A stretch of DNA of 5,368 nt. It comes from Erysipelotrichia bacterium. Its GTDB lineage: Bacteria; Bacillota_I; Bacilli_A; Erysipelotrichales; Erysipelotrichaceae. Position numbers and translations under genes: made by a program. The stretch covers positions 1 to 5,368 of the forward strand of contig SABF01000124.1 in the NCBI GenBank assembly GCA_009929095.1, read 5' to 3'. The notes beneath the pieces were generated by a model. That model saw nothing but the letters and a program-made list of their open reading frames with translations. It was not told where the DNA came from and did no database searches. Positions 1 to 5,094 of the stretch are shown here, one piece after another (the stretch's first letter is position 1; each line of letters starts with the position of its first letter).

Positions 1-598
1 CACCATGACAGTGTGCATATACTAGCTGCTCTGCATGGTAGCTTTCAATCATCCTGGTAAATCCGGACTCTTCCTCCATAATGCTGGTCGGCGGATAGTG
101 AAGAAAGACAATAAACTTTGTATAGCCATCTTTTTTTGCGGCTTCAAAGGACTGCTGAAGACGATCCATTTCACGATCAATCAGCATGGCACAATGGGCA
201 GGTGAATCCTTTCCTTCAAAAGTGTAGCCTTTGGTGCCAACCAGAGCATAATCATTGTAAGTACAATAGTACTGTCCCTGCAGAAACTCCAGTCTTCCTC
301 TGAAAAGATTGTTCAGTTTATGAGTTTTTCCTGATTCCCAGAACATATCATGATTGCCCCGGGTCAGTATTTTTCTTCCCGGCAGCCGTTCGATGAATTC
401 CAGATCCTTATCACATTCAGCCAGATCTCTTCCCCAAGAATGATCACCAACAAGCACCAGTGTATCCTCCGGTTTGATTTCCGCATTAAAATTTCGATTT
501 GTTTTTTCTTCATGATTCAGCCAGACACCTCCAAATACATCCATCGATTTGTCCGTCTGAAATGAAAGATGAAGATCACCAATAGCAAATAGTGCCAT
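1..598 (-). CDS. Calcineurin-like metallophosphoesterase, C-terminus beyond window
   Basis: The 199 visible residues carry the metal-binding motifs of the calcineurin-like phosphoesterase fold in order: GDLH (D8, H10), GDHSWG (D52), GNHD (N82, H83, D84), HYPP (H167) and AHCHG (H196, H198). These enzymes use a di-metal centre to hydrolyse phosphomonoesters or diesters; the substrate cannot be told. The opening MALFAIGDLHLSF, the GDxSW motif and the PGRKI(L)xxGNHD stretch resemble small bacterial predicted phosphohydrolases of the COG1768 type, usually about 230 residues, so roughly 30-40 residues are missing off the left edge. There is no signal peptide, so it is probably cytosolic. The ATG at 598 follows a modest purine-rich site (GAAAGAGAG). 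It lies 46 nt downstream of the DUF4299-like gene, same strand, so it is probably the last visible gene of that operon. Three motif positions differ from what I recall as usual (GDHSWG for GDISWA, GNHDMFW for GNHDYWW, AHxH for GHxH), but all metal ligands remain. Confidence 0.88.
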   Translation of the reverse strand, partial: MALFAIGDLHLSFQTDKSMDVFGGVWLNHEEKTNRNFNAEIKPEDTLVLVGDHSWGRDLAECDKDLEFIERLPGRKILTRGNHDMFWESGKTHKLNNLFRGRLEFLQGQYYCTYNDYALVGTKGYTFEGKDSPAHCAMLIDREMDRLQQSFEAAKKDGYTKFIVFLHYPPTSIMEEESGFTRMIESYHAEQLVYAHCHG

Positions 599-644
599 AA
601 TACTCTCTTTCCATAGTAATTATATATGATCGCTGACAGAGAAA

Positions 645-1595
645 TCAGTCAATGTCTGCTGAATGATCTGAATTCTGCATCTCTGCTGCAATCTGCCTGG
701 CATGTTCTATCATGCCGATAATTTTATCTGCCGTCAGTCCGCTGACCAGAAGATCATCAGCATCATAATACTCACTGCATTCCACCGGCAGTTCTCTCAT
801 AAATTCATTGAATGTCAGATAGCCGAAGGGCTTCGTCATATCGCTGTTTGTCAGACAGACACGATACTCACTGACTTCAAGCAGCGGCATCCCAGTTCTG
901 TAATCAATAAATTTATTTGGCAGTATTGGATGAAGGGGAATGATCATATTAAGTCCGCTGCAGCATGTATACTCCCCGACTCTGGGACCCTTGAATTCTT
1001 TGGATTCATAGATGACCGGTTCCAGAGGAATCGCATCAATCTGCTGACGGTCATTCATCCAGTCCCTGAATTTATCCGTATTTGTGCCAGACCAGAAGTT
1101 TTCCGCTTCCTTTCTGCCAATCACAAGTCTGTGCTTAGCGCAGCCCAGGACCATCAATCCCTTGCTGCCATCCAGTACAGTCAGTCCTATTTCATGAAGT
1201 ATTTTCAGATTGACTGACTGATTCTTCTCTATAAATAAAGAAAAAGCATTCTGGTCCAGCACAAAAGTGCCGGTTCGAACAGAGTGATTGACCCAGGCAT
1301 TGCAAATCCGATTTACCATTTCAAATAATTCGTTAATTTCCTCATCCGCAGTTGGCAGGCTGAGATGAAGCGAAATTTTCCTCTTCTCATTCGCACGCCA
1401 GTAAACACGGATTCCACGAGTGATCATTTTCGGATCAAACGCAATAAAGCCATTTTCTGCCAGTTGCCCGGGCGTAAGATGATTGCTTCTGTATACACCG
1501 TAATTCAGATGATTTCCCAAGATCACTTCAATGGGAATAGCCTGCGGAAATATAGCGCAGTTTTCTATTTCCAGATCAATGGTCATATTACTCAT
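645..1595 (-). CDS. DUF4299-like protein of unknown function
   Basis: A 316-residue soluble protein with no signal peptide or membrane segment and no recognisable catalytic motif. The stretch around residues 49-82 (GFIAFDPKMITRGIRVYW, then KISLHLSLPT), followed by an amphipathic helix ending in MVNRICNAW near residue 101, matches my memory of DUF4299 family proteins of Bacillota. Length also fits that family (about 300). The assignment is by pattern memory, not a search. The C-terminal 40 residues are acidic and helical. Start choice: ATG at 1595 overlaps the last codons of the upstream CPBP gene by 8 bp and sits 11 nt after an AGGAGA site inside that gene. The next in-frame ATG at 1586 would be about 20 nt from that site, so 1595 is preferred. 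The overlap implies translational coupling with the membrane protein upstream and hints at a linked function. No function is proposed. Confidence 0.8.
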   Translation of the reverse strand: MSNMTIDLEIENCAIFPQAIPIEVILGNHLNYGVYRSNHLTPGQLAENGFIAFDPKMITRGIRVYWRANEKRKISLHLSLPTADEEINELFEMVNRICNAWVNHSVRTGTFVLDQNAFSLFIEKNQSVNLKILHEIGLTVLDGSKGLMVLGCAKHRLVIGRKEAENFWSGTNTDKFRDWMNDRQQIDAIPLEPVIYESKEFKGPRVGEYTCCSGLNMIIPLHPILPNKFIDYRTGMPLLEVSEYRVCLTNSDMTKPFGYLTFNEFMRELPVECSEYYDADDLLVSGLTADKIIGMIEHARQIAAEMQNSDHSADID

Positions 1596-2445
1596 TAACT
1601 GAAGATTCTCCTTTATTGTTTTTCAGAAGAAATGCCGCAAACAAAGCCATTGGGATAATCGAAATTAAACCGGGCAGCATTGGTCCAAAAAGATAAGATG
1701 TCGGCATTGTTTTCATAAAATACAGTGGAAGTACTCCAATCGCATTGACAGCACCGTGGCCGATCGCTGAAACAATGATGCTGTCTGTCTTCTCATACAG
1801 CCAGCTCAGGAAAATACCAAGTGTCGTTGCAAATACGCACATAACCAGAATTCCCGTAATTGGAAATCCAAAATATCCTATTCCATACTCATAGCCGGCA
1901 AGAACAATCAGAGGCCCGTGCCATAATGCCCAGATCACTCCGCTGATCAGAATCCCCCGAACTCTCCCGAATTTTTTCTGCAGTTCCGGAGTCATATAGC
2001 CACGCCAGCCGGCTTCTTCACCAACCGCAAAGATTGCATTGAACAGCGGAGCACCAGTTACAGCGACAATGATCTGTGAAATCATCATACTGCTGAGAGA
2101 AACTGTATTTTCCGGAACGTTCACAGTCTGGGCAAACACCCCCATATTCGGATCATAAGCACTTGGATTCAGCAGGAAATACAATGCACCGCCTAATACT
2201 GTAAATACTGCCGGAAGAAACAAAGCCATAAGCAATTGTTTCCATGACTTTTTAAAATTCAGTCGCCAGTGTATGTCTTTAAGTTTGTGAATTGCAGCCA
2301 CAGCAACGATTGGCGCAAACATGCAAAGGGCCACAAATATAGAGTAATAAACTCCTCCCAGATACATTCCAGTAATCTGAAGAATCCAACCAAGACCAAA
2401 CGCTATCAGTATATAGACAGTAAAATCGCGATTCTTTCCGTTCAT
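1588..2445 (-). CDS. CPBP-family intramembrane metalloprotease (CAAX protease-like)
   Basis: A 285-residue polytopic membrane protein with the three signatures of the CPBP/Abi (CAAX protease and bacteriocin-processing) family. Motif 1 is EEAGWRGY at 143-150 (E143, E144, R148), motif 2 is ALWHGPL with H176, and motif 3 is HGAVNA with H230 and N234. These residues line the intramembrane active site of Rce1-like glutamyl proteases. About eight hydrophobic segments are visible: roughly 8-29, 34-52, 70-92, 119-142, 163-183, 193-216, 222-241 and 252-274. Family members have been linked to peptide maturation, bacteriocin self-immunity and regulation, but many have no known substrate, and nothing nearby (no bacteriocin precursor) identifies one here. 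The ATG at 2445 has an excellent AAGGAG site 9 nt upstream. It is the first gene of the probable CPBP/DUF4299-like/phosphoesterase operon, with a candidate promoter just upstream. Confidence 0.92.
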   Translation of the reverse strand: MNGKNRDFTVYILIAFGLGWILQITGMYLGGVYYSIFVALCMFAPIVAVAAIHKLKDIHWRLNFKKSWKQLLMALFLPAVFTVLGGALYFLLNPSAYDPNMGVFAQTVNVPENTVSLSSMMISQIIVAVTGAPLFNAIFAVGEEAGWRGYMTPELQKKFGRVRGILISGVIWALWHGPLIVLAGYEYGIGYFGFPITGILVMCVFATTLGIFLSWLYEKTDSIIVSAIGHGAVNAIGVLPLYFMKTMPTSYLFGPMLPGLISIIPMALFAAFLLKNNKGESSVNE

Positions 2446-2454
2446 GATAATACA

Positions 2455-2460
2455 CTCCTT
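2455..2460 (-). promoter_or_regulatory. Ribosome binding site of the CPBP gene
   Basis: AAGGAG on the minus strand, 9 nt before the ATG at 2445. It fixes the start of the CPBP protein and leaves no need for an upstream alternative. Confidence 0.8.
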
Positions 2461-2474
2461 CAGTGTTTGTGCCT

Positions 2475-2505
2475 ATCATAGCATGATCGTACGTATGCAC
2501 ATCAA
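2475..2505 (-). promoter_or_regulatory. Candidate promoter of the CPBP/DUF4299-like/phosphoesterase operon
   Basis: On the minus strand, TTGATG (2505-2500) and TATGAT (2480-2475) resemble -35 and -10 boxes. The -10 matches consensus at five of six positions, but the 19-nt spacer is longer than optimal. The -10 box is about 30 nt from the ATG at 2445, giving a short leader with a good Shine-Dalgarno. The spacer holds an imperfect inverted repeat (GCAT...ATGC arms at 2481-2498 around CGTACG) that could be an operator; this part is speculative. Confidence 0.4.
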
Positions 2506-2632
2506 CAAACATATGTCTCAGCAAGTATTTTTTCAGCAAAATAGTCAGCCTGCTTATTGCTCAGTCAGAGATCAGTGATTCAGACAATTCACGGCGCTTC
2601 TATGCGTCATCATAGCTCCAGAGCTTATTTCA

Positions 2633-3793
2633 TCAATCATCTTTGCTGTTTTTCTCACAGTGCAGTGAATGTGTCATGATCCCGCTATAGCAGCAGTTGC
2701 ATTCCGTACAGTCTGAAACAGAGCATAGATCATCACGATACATTCTGACGAGATTGGGATTCTCGATCAGCGGTCTGGACATGGAAACAAAGTCAATTCG
2801 TTTCTGAAGAAGCGCTTTTCTGATCTCATCAAGATCATGAACTCCGCCATTCAATATCATTGGAATTGGCACTGCGCTGCGAATTGTCAAAGCCGCATCA
2901 AGATTGTAAAGGCGCTTTGCCTTGTAAGGACGATACATTGAGTGAATCAATGGTGCCGCGTATCTGCGGAATCTTTCCGGAATCCGTCTCAGTGTCGGAT
3001 CCTCCTGCATAATTCGATCATATCTCACTGCCCCGCGAATCGTACTGTTGAAATCTTCGCGAAGTCCGCGCGATATTTCCACTGCACATACACCAGCCTC
3101 TTCCATCATCAGCGCATATTCTGCTGCACTTTGCGGATCCATGCCGCCATGACGTTCCTCATCGCAGTTCATTTTAATCAGGATCGGATAGCCTGGAACA
3201 AGTTCATGAATACCGCCGATTATTTCATCTACAATGCGAAAACGGCTGGCCGCAGTACCGCCCCATTTGTCATCGCGGTAATTTGCGTACTGTGACAGAA
3301 ACTCACTGAGCAGATAGCCATGAGCACACTGCAGCTGAACACCGTCAAAGCCGCATTGATAAGCCCGCCATCCAGCTCTGGCAAATTCAGTAATGATCTG
3401 ACGGATTTCCTTATTGGTGAATCGGTCAATATGCAGAAGCTGGCTTCCCTGAGAGAATCTTCCATAGTGAGAAAGCTGCGCAATGATCGGTGTATTCCCA
3501 TGTGCATGCACTTCCGTCACCAGATCGCGATAAAGAGGAATATTGGAATCCTGATCCAGCATGCCCATGCCGGCAAATGGAGATTTGCCAGTTTTTGAAA
3601 CGCCGATTGCACCAGTGATAATACATCCAGCGCCGCCATCAGCAAGCCTTGTATAAAACTTCAGCAGTTCAGGAGTCGGCCGTCCTTCTTCATCAGCAAG
3701 TCCTTCAAAAGTACCGGAACGTATGATGCGATTGTTCATCGGAATGCCGCAAAGGTCCGCCGGTGAAAATATTCTTTCATCATCCCTCTGCAT
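2633..3793 (-). CDS. NADH:flavin oxidoreductase, Old Yellow Enzyme family
   Basis: A 386-residue FMN-binding TIM-barrel protein of the Old Yellow Enzyme family (COG1902 type); members reduce activated C=C bonds or related substrates with NAD(P)H. Visible landmarks: IIRSGTFEGLAD near the N-terminus (23-34), QLSHYGR (106-112), GFDGVQLQCAHGYLLSEFLSQYAN with N/R/D-WGG (148-179), LIKMN (205-209), LNGGV (314-318) and the phosphate-binding SMSRPLIENPNL (337-348). The C-terminus has C362-x2-C365-x2-C368-x10-C379, like the cysteine cluster of the single-domain members related to 2,4-dienoyl-CoA reductase, which may hold a 4Fe-4S cluster. The protein ends there, so the C-terminal FAD/NAD(P)H domain of the two-domain reductases is absent. 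Odd: the active-site pair usually seen as HxxH or HxxN is Q155-x2-H158 here. The ATG at 3793 has GGAG 9 nt upstream. The gene is cytosolic, monocistronic or first in its transcript. The substrate is unknown. Confidence 0.92.
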   Translation of the reverse strand: MQRDDERIFSPADLCGIPMNNRIIRSGTFEGLADEEGRPTPELLKFYTRLADGGAGCIITGAIGVSKTGKSPFAGMGMLDQDSNIPLYRDLVTEVHAHGNTPIIAQLSHYGRFSQGSQLLHIDRFTNKEIRQIITEFARAGWRAYQCGFDGVQLQCAHGYLLSEFLSQYANYRDDKWGGTAASRFRIVDEIIGGIHELVPGYPILIKMNCDEERHGGMDPQSAAEYALMMEEAGVCAVEISRGLREDFNSTIRGAVRYDRIMQEDPTLRRIPERFRRYAAPLIHSMYRPYKAKRLYNLDAALTIRSAVPIPMILNGGVHDLDEIRKALLQKRIDFVSMSRPLIENPNLVRMYRDDLCSVSDCTECNCCYSGIMTHSLHCEKNSKDD

Positions 3794-3802
3794 ATGCGAT
3801 AT

Positions 3803-3808
3803 CTCCTC
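3803..3808 (-). promoter_or_regulatory. Ribosome binding site of the flavin oxidoreductase gene
   Basis: GAGGAG on the minus strand, with its 3' end 9 nt before the ATG at 3793. It supports that start over any later in-frame ATG. Confidence 0.75.
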
Positions 3809-3826
3809 TCCAGATCTCTCTTCTTT

Positions 3827-3832
3827 ATTCTA
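3827..3832 (-). promoter_or_regulatory. Possible -10 box for the flavin oxidoreductase gene
   Basis: TAGAAT on the minus strand, within TGTATAGAAT, is about 34 nt from the start codon at 3793. No good -35 hexamer sits 16-18 nt upstream, so it would need an activator or rely on upstream TG contacts. Weak call. Confidence 0.25.
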
Positions 3833-3884
3833 TACATGTTTTGCAATATATCCACATTCTGATGATTGGAGATAGACAGCATAT

Positions 3885-3913
3885 TTGACAGGTATCTGAT
3901 ACATGCCTAGAAT
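3885..3913 (+). promoter_or_regulatory. Sigma-A promoter of the ECF S-component gene
   Basis: TTGACA (3885-3890), a 17-nt spacer and TAGAAT (3908-3913) form a near-consensus housekeeping promoter: the -35 is a perfect match and the -10 matches five of six. The predicted transcript start is near 3920, about 143 nt before the ATG at 4063, so the mRNA has a long untranslated leader. The spacer carries a dyad, listed separately. Confidence 0.8.
3889..3905. promoter_or_regulatory. Operator-like dyad in the promoter spacer
   Basis: GTATC-T-GATAC (3892-3902) is a perfect 5-1-5 inverted repeat. It extends outward as CA...TG (3889-3890 and 3904-3905) past one mismatched pair. It overlaps the end of the -35 box and fills the spacer of the promoter at 3885-3913, a common place for a repressor or a MerR-type activator site. 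No regulator gene is in the window. Confidence 0.4.
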
Positions 3914-3953
3914 TTATGCATCGGAATGAATCCGTAATCAGTTCAGAAGAACT

Positions 3954-3977
3954 GAACTGTTCTATTGCACTAAACAG
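3954..3977 (+). repeat. Imperfect direct repeat, copy 1 (leader)
   Basis: A 24-nt unit beginning GAACTGTT and ending TAAACAG. The same unit recurs at 4024-4047 with 19 of 24 identical positions and no gaps. Each copy contains CTGTT and AACAG as inverted arms, so each is both a direct repeat and a potential hairpin or protein-binding dyad. Copy 1 lies about 35 nt after the predicted transcript start. Confidence 0.6.
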
Positions 3978-4023
3978 AATAACGTATGTCAGGAAGACAT
4001 GCCCTGTCCGGCAATGCCAGGCA

Positions 4024-4047
4024 GAACTGTTTTTTTGTCTTAAACAG
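4024..4047 (+). repeat. Imperfect direct repeat, copy 2 (leader, next to the ribosome binding site)
   Basis: Second copy of the 24-nt unit (GAACTGTT to TAAACAG), 70 nt after the first. It contains a run of seven T (4030-4036). Its inverted arms, extended by one base outside the repeat to ACTGTTT/AAACAGT, form a perfect 7-bp stem ending 14 nt before the ATG at 4063. The first GAACTG of this copy is the sequence that could pair back to 3939-3944. Confidence 0.6.
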
Positions 4048-4062
4048 TAGAAAAGAGAACAT

Positions 4063-4608
4063 ATGAAAAACAGATCTTCTGTCAGAAATCTTTCTTTAGC
4101 CGCGATGTTTCTTGCACTCGCGCTTGTCCTTCCGTTTCTCACCGGCCAGATTCCGCAGTTCGGCAGCATGCTTTTGCCAATGCATCTGCCAGTTCTGCTC
4201 TGCGGGCTTATCTGCGGCCCTTTCTTTGGTGCCATTGTCGGATTGGCTGCACCGCTGCTTCGCTCAATGATATTTGGCATGCCTCCTATGTATCCTGTTG
4301 CGGCGGCTATGGCATTTGAATTATGCACCTATGGGCTGATATCTGGTCTGATCTACAACAGATTTAAAAAACAGAATATCAAAGCTGTATTCATCAGTCT
4401 TCTGATCGCAATGGCTGCCGGCAGAGTGGTATGGGGTGCAGCGGAAATCATGCTTCTGAGCTTGCATGGAAATTCTTTTACCATACAGGCATTCATTGCC
4501 GGAGCAGTTCTGAATGCTGTTCCAGGAATCATTCTTCAGTTTGTACTGATTCCATCTGTCATGTCTGCCCTGAACAAATCAGGCGTATATCAGTACAGAA
4601 ATTCCTGA
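4063..4608 (+). CDS. ECF transporter S component (substrate-binding membrane subunit)
   Basis: A 181-residue membrane protein, the normal size for an S component of an energy-coupling factor vitamin transporter. These proteins bind one micronutrient and work with a shared EcfT-EcfA-EcfA' module encoded elsewhere. Hydrophobic segments lie at about 9-28, 38-62, 78-98, 107-133 and 141-168; the second may span the membrane with a re-entrant turn, giving the usual six helices. The stretch LPFLTGQIPQFGSMLLPMHLPVLLCGLICG (23-52), followed by PLLRSMIFGMPPMYPVAAAMAFELCTYGLISGLIY, matches my memory of a common Clostridia and Erysipelotrichia S-component group (PF12822 type). Its substrate I cannot name. 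No ECF ATPase or T subunit is in the window, so this is a stand-alone (group II) arrangement. The ATG at 4063 has only a weak AAAGAGAA site, which fits control at the leader. The gene is divergent from the flavin oxidoreductase gene. Confidence 0.88.
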   Translation: MKNRSSVRNLSLAAMFLALALVLPFLTGQIPQFGSMLLPMHLPVLLCGLICGPFFGAIVGLAAPLLRSMIFGMPPMYPVAAAMAFELCTYGLISGLIYNRFKKQNIKAVFISLLIAMAAGRVVWGAAEIMLLSLHGNSFTIQAFIAGAVLNAVPGIILQFVLIPSVMSALNKSGVYQYRNS

Positions 4609-4653
4609 GTCCAGCCGGTATTTGATAATTACAGAACTCAATCCTGAACATCA

Positions 4654-4667
4654 ATACAATTCTGTAT
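4654..4667 (+). other. Small hairpin after the ECF gene
   Basis: ATACA-ATTC-TGTAT, a 5-bp A/T-rich stem with a 4-nt loop, 46 nt after the ECF stop. No T-run follows. It is probably too weak to terminate alone. Confidence 0.25.
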
Positions 4668-4683
4668 CCTATAGATCATATGC

Positions 4684-4703
4684 GGATGAATAAGCATTCA
4701 TCC
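4684..4703 (+). other. Perfect 8-bp hairpin in the intergenic region
   Basis: GGATGAAT, AAGC loop, ATTCATCC: an uninterrupted 8-bp stem 76 nt after the ECF stop codon. It could stabilise the 3' end of the ECF mRNA or act as a weak terminator, but it lacks a T-tract on either strand. Confidence 0.4.
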
Positions 4704-4721
4704 ACACTTGAATTATTTACG

Positions 4722-4794
4722 CAGCCGATTAATAATAATGTCATTGACGTATTCATTCACTTTTTAAATCAATATGAATATTATTAATCTGCTG
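4722..4794. repeat. Long inverted repeat flanking a promoter-like sequence
   Basis: The left arm at 4722-4737 (CAGC, C, GATTAATAATA) and the right arm at 4779-4794 (TATTATTAATC, T, GCTG) are complementary at 15 of 16 positions. Further in, after a symmetric 5x5 unpaired region, ATTGA (4743-4747) faces TCAAT (4769-4773). The whole dyad is 73 nt, centred near 4758, and lies just upstream of the 79-aa membrane protein gene. The right arm contains a good -10 hexamer, so it may act as DNA (operator pair or cruciform) rather than only as RNA. Confidence 0.6.
4756..4784 (+). promoter_or_regulatory. Candidate promoter of the small membrane protein gene
   Basis: TTCACT (4756-4761, four of six), a 17-nt spacer and TATTAT (4779-4784, five of six) would start transcription near 4791, about 32 nt before the ATG. 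The -10 box lies within the right arm of the inverted repeat 4722-4794. TTGACG at 4744-4749 is a better -35 box but has no -10 at proper spacing. Confidence 0.4.
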
Positions 4795-4807
4795 ATTCAG
4801 ATGATAT

Positions 4808-4815
4808 GGAGGTGA
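4808..4815 (+). promoter_or_regulatory. Strong ribosome binding site deciding the small protein's start
   Basis: GGAGGTGA is almost a full anti-Shine-Dalgarno match. Counted from the end of GGAGGTG, the spacing is 8 nt to the ATG at 4823 and 5 nt to an in-frame TTG at 4820, so the ATG is the better start. Confidence 0.8.
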
Positions 4816-4822
4816 ATCATTG

Positions 4823-5062
4823 ATGACATCAAATGAATGGAATACTCATCCGAATCAAGACAATGAAGTGGGATCTGATTTCTTTGCTGATCCTAAATCC
4901 GAGATTGTAGATCTTCTGATCTCAATTACTATTGTCATTTTATTCCTGACATTCATGCATATAGAAGCATCCAGCCAGCCGCTGATTCTTCTTATAGCCT
5001 ACTGGACAGCCAGTTATGGCATCGTTAAGCTGCTGCGCTACGTCACAAGAAATCATCACTAG
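4823..5062 (+). CDS. Small two-helix membrane protein, function unknown
   Basis: A 79-residue protein I do not recognise. Residues 1-29 are polar and acidic (several Asn, Asp and Glu, no signal peptide). Two hydrophobic segments follow at about 27-46 (IVDLLISITIVILFLTFMHI) and 53-72 (PLILLIAYWTASYGIVKLL), separated by a short polar turn (EASSQ). The tail RYVTRNHH is basic. By the positive-inside rule the C-terminus, and with a hairpin topology also the N-terminus, would face the cytoplasm. A real gene is supported by the near-perfect ribosome binding site, a candidate promoter and an intrinsic terminator whose stem starts inside the stop codon, so it looks like its own short transcription unit. 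The size and hairpin topology resemble many small membrane proteins, including holin-like ones, but no motif supports a specific function. Confidence 0.8.
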   Translation: MTSNEWNTHPNQDNEVGSDFFADPKSEIVDLLISITIVILFLTFMHIEASSQPLILLIAYWTASYGIVKLLRYVTRNHH

Positions 5063-5086
5063 CGGATCTCATGAGATCCGCTTTTT
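5061..5086 (+). terminator. Intrinsic terminator of the small membrane protein gene
   Basis: A perfect palindrome at 5061-5082 gives a G/C-rich 9-bp stem (AGCGGATCT / AGATCCGCT) with a CATG loop, followed by TTTT. The TAG stop codon (5060-5062) overlaps the base of the stem. Confidence 0.92.
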
Positions 5087-5094
5087 AATAGTGA

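Larger units (their letters stand above)
3920..4062 (+). promoter_or_regulatory. Long structured 5' leader of the ECF S-component gene, candidate RNA switch
   Basis: Between the predicted start of transcription and the ATG at 4063 the RNA can fold into a chain of hairpins. These are 3922-3925/3931-3934 (CGGA/TCCG); 3938-3944/3949-3955 (7 bp, AGAA loop); 3957-3961/3973-3977 (CTGTT/AACAG); 3984-3990/3996-4002 (7 bp with one G-U, AGGAA loop); 4003-4006/4018-4021 (CCTG/CAGG); and 4026-4032/4042-4048 (ACTGTTT/AAACAGT, 7 bp). The last ends just before the weak ribosome binding site (AAAAGAGAA). CAGTTC at 3939-3944 can instead pair with GAACTG at 4024-4029, which directly precedes seven T, giving a terminator-like alternative. 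S components are often controlled by riboswitches in this position. I do not recognise the TPP, FMN, THF, preQ1 or cobalamin consensus. The structure is inferred by eye without energy calculation. Confidence 0.45.

Noticed and set aside
350..565. Plus-strand open frame of 71 codons
   Set aside because: Antisense to the metallophosphoesterase, whose metal-binding motifs are encoded on the opposite strand here.
702..1217. Plus-strand open frame of 171 codons
   Set aside because: It lies wholly inside the DUF4299-like gene on the other strand, has no ribosome binding site and gives a protein with no family features.
2446..2632. Intrinsic terminator after the flavin oxidoreductase gene
   Set aside because: Only short or A/T-only stems are visible (for example AGCT/AGCT around 2610-2625, and TATTTT/AAAATA near 2525-2542); none combines a stable stem with a following T-run on the minus strand.
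2942..3598. Plus-strand open frames opposite the flavin oxidoreductase
   Set aside because: Shadows of a clearly recognisable minus-strand gene; no start signals.
3920..4062. A known riboswitch (TPP, FMN, THF, preQ1, cobalamin) in the ECF leader
   Set aside because: None of the conserved core sequences of these classes that I know could be found by eye, so no named class is assigned.
3825..4328. Minus-strand open frame of 167 codons upstream of the flavin oxidoreductase
   Set aside because: It runs antisense through the start of the ECF S-component gene and its leader, has a low-complexity, Cys- and Ser-rich product, and conflicts with the strong plus-strand promoter.
4684..4703. Intrinsic terminator of the ECF gene
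   Set aside because: The stem is perfect, but neither strand has a T-tract after it, so it is listed only as a hairpin.
4820..4822. TTG as start of the small membrane protein
   Set aside because: The adjacent ATG at 4823 has better spacing (8 nt rather than 5) from the strong ribosome site and is the stronger start codon.
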